NCBI RefSeq assembly: GCF_000247695.1
Contig: NW_004624742.1
Location: 6,312,715 to 6,376,714, forward strand
Direction of reading: 5' to 3'
Source of the DNA: Heterocephalus glaber
Lineage: Eukaryota > Chordata > Mammalia > Rodentia > Bathyergidae
DNA: 64,000 nt
This document shows, one piece after another, positions 35,602 through 45,544 of this stretch; within the stretch, counting starts at the first letter, position 1; each line of letters opens with the position of its first letter. Both the position numbers and the translations under genes were made by a program. A model generated the notes under the pieces. That model ran no database searches, was not told the origin of the DNA, and saw only the letters and a list, made by a program, of their open reading frames with translations.

Positions 35602-36829
35602 TAATGACTGTTTTAGTCTCAGCATATTTTTTATCTGTGTTATTTACTCATATAAACTGAAAATTATAATTCCAAATAATCAAGGTTTACTAAATGACTC
35701 ATTGAGCTAATAGATATTGTATACTGAGGACTCTGTGCTGGGGGTAGAAATGTAACTCCCTTGTCAAGGAGTTTGAACTTACTGTGGAATGAACATGAAA
35801 TGGTTTTATTTTTCTTCAGTCATTGCTCTCAGCAAACTCTTAGGTAGATGTGTAACTTTTCAGTCACCATCAGTCATGAAACTTAGTCATTTTAAAACTA
35901 ATCTCATCTTCTCTCCTTTGCCAGCCCTGGCTCCATTGTGGCTCAAGAGACAAGGAGAGAACAAGAGTAGCTTTTTCACAGATCTCCCTCATGAGAGAAT
36001 GTAGCCTCCTGCTGCTGCAGTCGCTTCATCCAACAGAATGCCCATCTAGTGGGAGCACCAACAAGATGGCTAAAGTCTTTTTACTTTGCTGATATTTGAC
36101 CCATGAGACACATGCATTCTTGCTGTGTCTATTCCCAGCAACTGTTTCTTCTGTGCTCTCTGCTTCAATTATCCTTTTCTTATTTATGTAGTTTTAGGAC
36201 AGCTCAAAAAGACAACTGCCCAGGAAGATGCCCACTTGAAAGATGAGATTGTAATCTACCTGTACTGTGAGCACCTAAGTCTCTATAAGTTGATCATGAT
36301 GTTCCATTGATAGCTTGGGAGTAGGGTATGCCTGTGAGAGTTTCCAAGTCACAGAACAGGAAGGGAGAACCCAGATGGAACCTAGAAGATAAATGGAGCC
36401 TGGAAGAATTTGTGAGTTGGGAGCTGAGTCAAAGGACATCAAAGCAGCTAAAAAGGGTGGAGGAGGAGGGATAGAGGGAGAGGTAGAGAGAGTGAGAGTG
36501 AGAGTGAACTCCAGACATCTGCAGAGGATCTTCCCAAGTATTCAGCTGAATAGTGAAACCCACAATCATGTAGGGAAGAATTCTTACTCTTATTCAGAAA
36601 ATACATTTATTTTGCCAAGAAAGAAGTACCTAGATGAATTAGAAATAGCAGGGCCAGAAATACTTGTTCTTCATAGGCCAGAGTGGAAAACCTAAAGGTT
36701 TCTGAAACACTGAGTAGAGCATATAGGAACTTCTTGCCTCAGTAGTGGGTAATAACAAGACTGAGCACTGCTTCACTTCTACATAAAAATCTTATGAGTA
36801 TGACACAAAAGAATCAAACTATTTCCAAA
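35602..36829. other. No gene; L2-like piece and purine-rich patch
   Basis: 35705-35800 resembles antisense L2 ('TACTGAGGACTCTGTGCTGG'). 36455-36508 is a GA-rich patch. Other sequence is unrecognised; frames are up to 100 codons without motifs. Confidence 0.4.
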
Positions 36830-37850
36830 TAACTTAGTAACTTAACTGTATTCCAGAATAAAGCCCTATATTTTTTTGTAATATACAAGAATATCCAGGG
36901 CCCAACAGGTTAAAGTTTATGATGCCTGGTATCCAATAAAAAATTATGAGGGAAGCAGGAAAATAAAACTTGTAATGGCAAGAAAATTAATCAATTAATA
37001 AACCCTAGACTGACACAAAGATAGAATTAGCAGATAAGGACAGTAAAACAATAGTTGTAAGTCTATTTTATTCATCCAAAAGTGAAATAGAGACACTCAA
37101 GATATAAAAAGGATCCAAATTTAACTTTTCAAAATAAAACAACAATATTTGAGATAAAATATTCTGGACAGAATTTGTAGCACATTAGGTGTTGTAGAAC
37201 AAAAAAAATCAGTGAACTTGAAGATAGTAGTAGAAAATTTAATCTAATCTAAGATAAAGCAATGGAAGAATTAAAAAATAGACAGTCAAGCAGTCTAATA
37301 TATATATAAGCAAAGTCTCTGAAGAAGAGGAGAGAGAAGGAAGAAAAGAAAAAATATTTGAAGAACTAATACCCAAGAAGATTTCAGATATGATGAAAAA
37401 TATGAATCTACAGAGCTAAGAAGCTCAATGAACCCAAAGGACATGAGGAATTACATAAATTATCATTATGTTCAAACTTCTTAACTTGTGATAAAGAGAA
37501 AAACCATAAAAACAAACAGAAGAAAAAGGCCCCTTATGTACAGAGGAACAAAGCTTGGGCTGAGAACAGATTTCTCACTGGAAAAAAAATGCAAGTGAGA
37601 TGTTAGAGCAACATCTTTAAAGGACTGAAAGATGTTGTGGGGAGGCAGCCTGAATTTTATGTACAGTGAAAATATCTTTCACAAATAAATGCTTTGTCAG
37701 ATATATAAGAGCTAGAAAAAGTCATCAGCAGTGGATCTTCACTGTAAGAAATGGTAAAAGAAGTCCTTCAGGTAGAAGGAAAATGATACCAGATGGGCAA
37801 TAGGAATCTACACAAAGTAATGATGAACAGCAGAAGTAATGGATGTGGGC
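36830..37850 (+). mobile_element. HAL1 / old L1 half-LINE fragment
   Basis: Characteristic order: 'CTGGTATCCAATAAAAAATT', 'AGAAAAAGGCCCCTTATG', 'AGAGCAACATCTTTAAAGGA', 'GAAATGGTAAAAGAAGTCC', 'GAAAATGATACCAGATGG'. Such sequence encodes the L1 ORF1-type RNA-binding protein in intact members; here all frames are short and broken. Confidence 0.6.
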
Positions 37851-37864
37851 TTGAGGTTTACAGA

Positions 37865-39110
37865 ATAATAATGACACTGAGGAGATTTGGTTCCCTTCAA
37901 AACTGCCTAAGGTTTGATAACAAAACCACCCACCAAGAAAGAGAAAGAACTGATAATCTGGCTGTTAGCAGCTCATTGTCTGAGAGCTTTGTGCCTAAAT
38001 GTCAAGCAATTTACACACCATCTGAATACATGACTATTGATCAACATCTTGCAGCATTTCAGGTTACTGCAGCTTTAAGCACTCTATGCCAAAAAAGCCT
38101 TCAAAATATAGTATAAAAATGTATGCCCTGGTAGATGTGCAGACATATTATACTTTCAATTTAGAAATTTGTCATGGAACTCAGTTATCAGCTCTTTTTT
38201 CATACAGTAATAAACTGAATGATGTTGTGAATAGACTTGTTGCTCCCATCTCCCAAACTAATCAGAATGTGACATTCAACAATTGGTTTGTTAGCTTCTG
38301 ATTGATGTTACATTTGCTAAAAGAGCACATGTTGACCAGCTTAGGAACTATACACAAGAACGAAGCAGAAATTCCCAATGAAATATTGCAATTTCAAAAC
38401 AGAAAATTCTACAGTACCGTCTTTGGATTTCAAAAAGACATAATACTGGGCCGGGGATTTAGCTCAGTGGTTCCGGTGCCTGCCTCACAAGCACAAGGTC
38501 CCCAATGTTGATCCCCAGTACCAAAACCAAAAACCAAAAACCAAAAAAGACATAATACTGGCCTCATATATGGGAAAGAAAAACAAAATGGTACTGCTGA
38601 TGTCAACATTGCACCACAATTGCAAGATTGTCAGAGAAACTTCAACAAAACTGAAGCCAGAATTGGTAATTTTTTACAACAAAACTAAAGGCAGGCATGC
38701 TGATGAGTTATGCAGCAACTATGATGTCACTCAAAACACAGGCATTGACCAATGGTTGTATTTTACTCAGTCTTAAACATGTGTGGCATAGTTTCATAGT
38801 TCACAAAGAAAATAACAAGTGCAAAATATCACTGAGAAAATTTCTTAGAAGATTGGGACTGGAAGTGATAAGAGATCATTTACAACAGAGGAAGAACAAG
38901 ATGTATCTGGTGAGCTGACAGATGAACAGGGAGATGCAACATCACAAAGATGTATTGCAACAGGAAAACCAGAAATATGTCAACTGTGCCCTAAAAAAAA
39001 GGACAGGAAAACAAAACATGCATGCTGTCAGTGTAAGAAATACCTGTGCATAGAACATGCACAAGTCATATGTGAAGACTCTTTTGGTATGGTAATTAAA
39101 GCAAAAATTG
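37865..39110 (+). pseudogene. Broken piggyBac-family transposase
   Basis: Conceptual frames read in order as one piggyBac transposase (a cut-and-paste enzyme that targets TTAA). Visible landmarks: LQNCLRFDNKTT (about 37885-37920), a YTPSEYMTIDQHLAAF-type block (38007-38060), KYSIKMYALVD with the first catalytic Asp at 38134-38136, NVTFNNWF where the second catalytic Asp is Asn (38278-38280), IPNEILQFQNRKFYSTVFGFQ, GKKNKMVLLMSTLHH, YNKTKGRHADELC where the third catalytic Asp region is damaged, and a C-terminal cysteine-rich domain with CxxC and CQCKKYLC (about 38964-39060). The N-terminal part is missing; at least four frame breaks or stops separate the blocks. An ID SINE sits at 38450-38543. 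Intact family members are about 550-600 residues. It cannot make an active enzyme. Whether it derives from Looper, a PGBD-like or another lineage is open. Confidence 0.85.
38450..38543 (+). repeat. ID-family SINE in the piggyBac relic
   Basis: GGGCCGGGGATTTAGCTCAG, GTTCCGGTGCCTGCCTC and CCAAAAA tail repeats. AAAAAGACATAATACTGG at 38432-38449 and 38544-38561 is a perfect 18-bp target-site duplication, so this insertion is young relative to the transposase. Confidence 0.95.
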
Positions 39111-40062
39111 GTGGTAGACTTTTGTTTGTATTTTCATTATAGTTCACATAGGTATTTATTTCTGATGTTATCCTTTAGGTTTTGTAAGCAAGTAAACAGC
39201 TTGTGTGAAAATGTTGATGTCTATTCTAAGTGCTCATTACATATTTGATATTTTATTTTATTGATATCTTATTTTCTTGCTAAGTGCGTATTGTACAATA
39301 TAGTGAGAAACTCCTGATGAAAGAGGAAGACAAGAGAGGTGACAAGAATTGCCTGCCACAGAGGAAAGGTGAGCTAAACACATGGGCTTTCAGCAAAAGT
39401 GAGATTTATGTATGGAAAATGCAATTGTCATGTGTGAAGAGGCCTTGGGTGTGACAATTGAAGCAAAGATTATTTTTGTTGTAGAGTTCTATTGGTATTT
39501 TCATTGTAGTTCACATAGCAATTTATTTCTATTATTTTCTAGATTTTGTAAACAAATGTCAATGGATTGTAAATAAATGTTAAAAATGTTATCTATTCTA
39601 AATGTGCACAACATATCAAGAATTTAATACTTTATTTTATTTAAATTTTATGTTCCTGTTAACTACACATCATATAATATAATAAGAACCTTCTGACAAA
39701 ACAGCAAGAGCAGAGAGATGTCAAGTATGTTCTACAAAAAGGCAAGAAAGCAAAACACATGTGCTATCAGTGTAAGTGATATGTATGTATGGAATGTGGT
39801 GTTTTCATGCTCGCTTCATCAGCATATATACTAAAATTGGAATGTGATATTTACATGTGTGAAGATTGCCTTAGGTGTGATAAATGAAGTAAAGATTATT
39901 TTTGTTGTAGAGTTCCCTTGGTGCTTTCATTGTAGTTCATATAGAAATTTATTTCTGTTGTTATTTTTTAGACTTTGTAAACAAAGATAAACAGTTGATG
40001 TTGAAAATTTTGATGCTTATTTATAAATACTCAATAAATATTAAAAATTCAGTACTTTGTTT
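38941..40062 (+). repeat. Three degenerate tandem copies of transposase 3' end
   Basis: Unit A (about 38941-39308), unit B (39309-39683) and unit C (39684-40062) each start in the piggyBac cysteine-rich domain coding region (unit A ACATGCATGCTGTCAGTGTA, B AACACATGGGCTTTCAGC, C AACACATGTGCTATCAGTGT). Each continues through 'ATTTTTGTTGTAGAGTTC'-like, 'TTTTCATTGTAGTTCACATA'-like and 'GATTTTGTAAACAAA'-like blocks. Only A keeps the coding frame. Units are about 370 bp, ignoring the U6 insertion in C. Confidence 0.8.
39807..39840 (+). pseudogene. U6 snRNA 5' fragment (retropseudogene)
   Basis: ATGCTCGCTTCATCAGCATA followed by TATACTAAAATTGG matches the first 33-34 nt of U6 snRNA with about four differences. 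It lies in unit C of the piggyBac 3' repeats. GGAATGTGGTGTTTTCATG (39791) and GGAATGTGATATTTACATG (39839) flank it as a decayed target-site duplication. The rest of U6 and any A tail are absent. Confidence 0.7.
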
Positions 40063-40153
40063 TTTGATATTTTTCCTATTAAGTAAACATTTTAATAAAA
40101 TAAAACAAAACTCATAAAATTAATAATTAATAGAAATACTTATAAAAAATAAA

Positions 40154-40177
40154 CATGGGTATTATATACCCCCCATG
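40154..40177. repeat. Near-perfect palindrome
   Basis: CATGGGTATTATATACCCCCCATG folds as CATGGGTAT / ATACCC..CATG around TAT, with two extra C. It sits between the piggyBac 3' sequence and the start of the next L1, so it could be a terminal or subterminal hairpin of the DNA transposon; this is inference. Confidence 0.5.
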
Positions 40178-41016
40178 ATGCTCCTTTAACTCAAAATTGG
40201 CATGATGCTCTAATGCTATTAGAGAAAAGAAAAAAATCACCTATAAAGGATAACCCATCAGAATTACAGCAGACTTCTCAACACAAACCCTTAAGTCAAG
40301 GAATGCATGGAACAAAGTATTTTGAGCCCTAGACAAAAACAATCTCCAATGAAGATTGATGTACCCTGCAAGGCTGATGGAGAAATAAGATACTTCTAGA
40401 ATAAAGAATATCTGAAGAAATTCATGACCACCAAACCAGTACTCCAAAAAGTCTTTAAAGATATTCTATAAAAAGACAATGATGACAATACCAAGAATCC
40501 CAATAGAATGTATACACCAGGAAAGGGAAGTAATTAACTAGAAGGTAAAGAAAAGGAACCAACAAGAGGAAAATAATATAATGACAAGGGTAAGTCAATA
40601 CCTATCAGTTATAACCATCAGTGTGAATGGTCTCTATTCACCAATCAAAAGAAACAACACAGGCAGAATGGATCAAGAAATAAGAGCTAACAATATGCTG
40701 CATACAAGAAACACATTTAATTCAAAAAGAAATTCATAGACTTAAAGTCAAAGGATGAAAAACAATATTCTATGTGACACAAACCCAGAAAAAGCAGTGG
40801 TAGCTATTCTATTTGCAAATAAAGTAAATTTCAAGCCAAGACTGATCAGAAGAGACAAAGAAGGTCACTCCATACTGTTAAAGGAACAATCCAAGAGGAA
40901 GCAATAACAATCTTAAATATATATGCACCAAATACTGGTGCACCCAACTATATACAACAAACACTAATTAATGGATGTGAAAAATCAGATAAGCACTAAT
41001 ATAATTGTAATGGGGG

Positions 41017-41112
41017 GGGCGGGGATTTAGCTCAGTGGTTCCAGTGCCCGCCTCTCAAGAGCAAGGTCCCAAGTTCGATCCCTGGTACCAAAAAAATCCA
41101 CCACACACACAC
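41017..41112 (+). repeat. ID-family SINE in L1
   Basis: GGGCGGGGATTTAGCTCAG, GAGCAAGGTCCCAAG, GATCCCTGGTACC then A-rich and CA-rich tail. ATAATTGTAATGGGGG flanks it (41001-41016 and 41113-41128). Confidence 0.95.
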
Positions 41113-41191
41113 ATAATTGTAATGGGGGAACTCAATACCCCACAGTCACAAAAAGACAGATCAGCTAAACAACAACAACAAAAAATCAACA

Positions 41192-41272
41192 GGGCAAGGG
41201 ATTTAGCTCAGTGGCACTGCACCTGCCTCACAAGCGAAGGTCCTAAGTTTGATCCCCAGTACTGAAAAAAAA
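41192..41272 (+). repeat. ID-family SINE in L1
   Basis: GGGCAAGGGATTTAGCTCAG, GATCCCCAGTACTG, A tail. AAAAAATCAACA at 41180-41191 and 41273-41284 is the target-site duplication. Confidence 0.93.
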
Positions 41273-43151
41273 AAAAAATCAACAAAGAAATAACAGAGTC
41301 AAACAAAACCTTTGAATAAATGGACTTAATGGATATCTACAGAGTGTCCTACCCAACAAAAGAATTCACATTCTTCTCAGCAGCACATGGGATTTTCTCA
41401 AAAATAGATCACATATTAGATCATAGAACAAACTTAATTAAATGCAAAGGAATTGAAATTATCCCATGGATATTATCAGATCATAGGGCAATGAAATTAA
41501 GATTGATGGTGAAAGAAACCACAAAAACTACATAAACACATGGAAATTAAATAATACCCTCCTGAACAACCAATGGGCCACAGATGAAATTAAAGAAGAA
41601 ATTAGTTTCTATAATTAAACTATAATGCCAATACAACATACCAGAACTTACGAGACACAATGAAAGCAGTCCTACAAGGGAAATTTATAGCAGTGAATTC
41701 CCACATTAGGAAAACAGAATGAGCTCAAGTAAATAACCTAATGTTGAAACTTAAGGTTCTAGAAAAATAAGGGCAAATTAAACTCAAAGCTCATACAAGA
41801 AAGGAATTTATAAAGATCAAAGCAGAAACCAATGCAATTGAGAACTAAGAAAACAATACAAAGAATCAATGATTTGAAGAATTGGTTCTTTGAAAGATTA
41901 AATAAAATAGACAAACCCTTAGCCAACCTGATAAAAAAAAAGGAAAGAAGTGACCCAAATCCATGCAGTTGGAATAAAAAGGGTGAAATCACAACAGACC
42001 CTGCAGAAACACAGAAGATCATCAGTACCTACTTTGAGGACCTATACTCTAATAAGATGAAAAACGGAAAAAAATGGGCAGATTTCTAGATTCATATCAA
42101 TTACCAAAACTGAATCAAGAAGGTATAAAAATTCTAAATAACCCAGTATCAGTCAACTAGTTAACTATTTACTTGGTACTTTGGAAAAGTAATTTTAAAA
42201 AACTACCAACAAAGAAAAGCTCTTGTCCTGATGGATTCACAACTGAACTCTACAACAATTTTAAAGAAGATCTAATGCTAATATTCTTCAAACTAAAAAA
42301 ATTGAAAGGGAAGCAATACTCACACAGTCATTCCTGGAAGTAAGCATTACCGTGATACCAAAACCAGAGAAGGATCCAACCAAAAGAGAGAACTAGAGGC
42401 CAATCTCTAATGAACATAGATGCAAAAATCCTCAATAAGATATTGGCAAACAGAATGCAGCAAATCATCAAAATGATTATACACCATGACCAAGTAGGAT
42501 TCATCCCAGGGATGCAGGGATGGGTCAACATTTGCAAATCATTAAATTTAATACACCACATTAACAGGATAAAAATGTCACGATCACCTCAATATTTGCA
42601 GAAAAAGCACTTGACAAAGTCCAACACCCATCCATGATAGAAACCCTACAGAAAATTGGAATAGAAGGTCCTTATCTCAATCTGATAAAACCCATCTATG
42701 ACAAACCAACATCCAACATCAAGCTAAATGTTCAAAATCTGAAAGTTTTCACTCTAACATCAGGAAAAAGAATGCCCACTATCACCACTCCTATTCAATA
42801 TAGGTCTGCAAAGATTAGCCAGAGGAATTAGACAAGAGAAAGAAATAAAAGGAATATGGATAGAAAAGATGGAAGTTAAATTATCATTATTTGCTGATGA
42901 CATGATACTCTACATAGCAGACCAACCCCAAAAATTCTACCAACCCCCCCCACTAGATTTAATAACTAAATTTGGCAGCCTAGCAGGAGTCAAAGTCAGC
43001 ACTCAAAAATCAATAGCAGTCCTGTGCAAAAATAACAAACTCACTGAAAGAAATTAGGGAAAAACACCTTTCACAATAGCATCAAGAAAAATGAAATATG
43101 TAGGAATCAATCTAACAAGGGAAGTGAAAGACCTATACATTGAAAACTACA

Positions 43152-43228
43152 GGGCCGGGGATTTAGCTCAGTGGTTCCAAGTTCAATCCCCAGTGCCAAA
43201 AAAAAAAAAAGAAAAAAAAGAAGAAAAA
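43152..43228 (+). repeat. Internally deleted ID SINE in L1
   Basis: The head GGGCCGGGGATTTAGCTCAG GGTTCC joins directly to AAGTTCAATCCCCAGTGCC, so about 30 bp between the A and B boxes are missing. GAAAACTACA (43142) and GAAAACTGCA (43229) flank it. Confidence 0.9.
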
Positions 43229-43782
43229 GAAAACTGCAGTACTCTGAAAAAGGAGAGCAAAGAGGATACCAGAAAATAGACATTCCCTGTTTTTGAATAG
43301 TCAGAACCAATACAATGAAAATGGCTATACTTCCAAAACTGTTATATAGATTTAATGAAATCCCAATCAAAATACTAATGCCATACTCAGAGAACTAGAG
43401 AAAACAATCCTAACATTCAGATGGAACCAGAAGAGACCTAGAATAGTAAAAGCAATTCTGGGCAACAAGAGCAAGGGAGGGGGCATCAGAATCCCTAATT
43501 TGAAATTATGGTACAAAGCTACAATAATAAAAACTTCATGATAGTGGCAAAAGTCCAGACTCAAGGATCAGCAGACTAGATTAGAAAATGCAGAAACAAC
43601 TTCAAGCCCACTCAGCTACCTTATCTTTGACAAAGGAGCCAAACACCATCACTGGAAGAAAGATATCCTCTGTAATAAACAGTGCTGGGAAAACTAGCTT
43701 TCTACATGCTGAAAATTGAACCAAGACCCATGTCTTTCACTGTGCACTTAACTAAAATCAAAATGAATCAAAGATCTAGATA

Positions 43783-43864
43783 TAGGGCCGGGGATTTAGC
43801 TCAGTGGTTTCATCACCTGCTGCTCAAGCGCAAGGACCTGAGTTCGATCCCCAGTACCAAAAAA
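43783..43864 (+). repeat. ID-family SINE in L1
   Basis: GGGCCGGGGATTTAGCTCAG, GAGTTCGATCCCCAGTACC. AAAGATCTAGATA at 43770-43782 and 43865-43877 is a 13-bp target-site duplication. Confidence 0.95.
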
Positions 43865-44492
43865 AAAGATCTAGATACAAAAACAGAAACACTTAATCTA
43901 TTGGAAGAAAGAATAGATAAAACTCTCAATGACATAGGTGTAGGCAAAGACTTCATGAACAAAACTGATCACACAGGAAGTACTACCAAGAATCAACAAC
44001 TAGGATCACATCAAATTAAAAAGTTTTTCCACAGAAGGAAACCACCAACAGAGTGAAAAGACAACACACAGAATGGGAAATTTTGTTTTTACCAGCTACT
44101 CTTCCAGTAAAGGACTATCATCTCGTATATTTAAAGGACTTAAAAATTCAGACCCAATCCAAAATTGGGCATCTGAAATGGGTAGACACTTCTCAGATGA
44201 AGAAGTACAGATAGCAAATAAATATATGAAAAAATGTTCAACATCTCTAGTCATTTGAGAAATGAAAATTAAAATAATACTAAGATTCTGGAAACAGCAC
44301 TAAGTCCAGAAAGAATAGCTATCATCAAGAAATCAACCAAAAAAAAGAAAGAAAAAAAAGGAAAAAAGAAAGAACGAAAGAAATCAACAAATAACATGCT
44401 GAAGAGGGTATGGGGGAAAAGGAACCCTTCTCCATTGCTGGTGAGAGTGTAAATTGGTACAATTACTAAGTAAATCAATATGGAGATTACTC

Positions 44493-44510
44493 AAAAAAAT
44501 TAAAACTAGA
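44493..44510 (+). repeat. Target-site duplication, left copy
   Basis: AAAAAAATTAAAACTAGA, identical to 51610-51627, marks the left edge of the HIC2 retrocopy. The A-rich start fits an L1 endonuclease site. Confidence 0.95.
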
Positions 44511-44735
44511 CAAGCTTCCAAGACGGCGCTAGGCGGACAGCTGTGAACGGCGGTCAGGGCGCGCTGGGCAGGGAGCCAAGCAGGGCTGGCGGCAGGCGGA
44601 CAGGGTGGGCTTGGGCAGGGCCAGCCGGCTGGCGGGCGGAGCACCACCGCTGATGCAGACGAGGTAACCAGGCATTGATGTACCCCCAGGAAGCCCACAC
44701 ACTCAAGGAGGCTGTCCTCTCTGGCTGCTGGTCAC

Positions 44736-45542
44736 ATGGTTTCTGGGCCCCTGGCACTCCGGTGGTACGCGTGGGCAGGGCATGGGGACATGGGGCCGAC
44801 GTGGAGCTGCACAGCCACTCGAAGCAGCTCCTGCTGCAGCTGAACCCGCAGAAGATCAAGGGCTTCCTATGTGCTGTCATCATCACGGTGGAGAACTCCA
44901 TTTTTCGAGGATGTCTGGGCTGCCAGCAGCATCTACTTCAAGTCCCTGGTCCTGCACGACAACCTCATCAACCTGGACACAGACATGGTCAGCTCCTCGG
45001 TGTTCCAGCAGATCTTGGATCTCATCTACACCGGCAAGCTGCTGCCCAGTGACCATCCCGCTGTGCCCAACTTCAGCACTCTCCTCATTCCCACCAGCTA
45101 CCTCCTGCTGCCTGAGTTGGCAGCTCTCTGCCGGTGCAAACTCAAGTGGGCTGGTAAGCCCTTTGGCTCAGGACGGGTGGGAGCCACCAGCATGGGGCGG
45201 CCACCCCGCAGCCAGCCACTGTCCACAACCTCTGTCATCCAGCCTCGGTATCCAGGGCTTGTGGATGAGCGCAAGGAGGCCCATGCACCCCAGGAGCTTC
45301 CCCCAGCCAAAGGCTCAGATGATGAGCTCTTCCTTGGTGGCTCTACCCAGGAGAGCACACACAGCCTGGGCCGGGGGGTCTGTCCAGCGAGTGGGGAGAT
45401 GGGCCTGGGGCACTGTGGCAGCAGCACCCATGGGAGCAGTGGGGGCTGTGAGCAACAGCTGGGCCTGGACCTATCCAAGAAGAGCCCACCCCTGCCTACC
45501 ACCATCCCTCGCCCCCACCTCACCCCCGATGACCCAGCCCAG
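44736..45542 (+). pseudogene. HIC2: HIC2 retrocopy: BTB domain and middle region
   Basis: Reading starts at ATG 44736 (MVSGPLALRWYAW). It shifts frame near 44798, giving ELHSHSKQLLLQLN of the BTB start, and again near 44903-44918. The next frame gives WAASSIYFKSLVLHDNLINL and FQQILDLIYTGKLLPS (BTB helices), then GKPFGSGRVGATSMGRPPRS and LGLDLSKKSPPLP, the CtBP-interaction motif conserved in HIC proteins (about 45460-45500). The frame ends at 45546-45548 because two extra bases precede CTGAGTGATAACC. Codon use is GC-rich, unlike the AT-rich L1 around it. Confidence 0.92.
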
Positions 45543-45544
45543 AA

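Larger units (their letters stand above)
40215..44510 (+). mobile_element. L1 LINE with decayed ORF2 (5' part of split element)
   Basis: A sense L1 in which ORF2 blocks appear in order across broken frames. They include the endonuclease region (near 40780-41540), the linker '[13 protein letters not shown]' (41900), reverse transcriptase blocks '[16 protein letters not shown]' and '[14 protein letters not shown]' (42410-42525), and the catalytic FADD at [12 protein letters not shown] (42880-42915). The late ORF2 region runs to the insertion point. Four ID SINEs are inserted (41017, 41192, 43152, 43783). The element is cut at 44510 by the HIC2 retrocopy and continues at 51628. The enzyme would nick and reverse-transcribe RNA if intact; multiple stops and shifts rule that out. 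Confidence 0.9.

Noticed and set aside
38302..38511. Domesticated piggyBac-derived gene
   Set aside because: Frames are interrupted by stops and shifts, active-site residues are lost and an ID SINE splits the coding part, so no selection for a protein is visible.
41759..42022. Minus-strand hydrophobic frame of 87 codons
   Set aside because: Antisense of L1 ORF2; not a gene.
44653..44692. Tiny intron in the HIC2 5' UTR (GAG|GTAACC ... CCCCAG|GAAG)
   Set aside because: The interval is about 25 bases, far below functional intron size; the splice-like ends are most likely chance.
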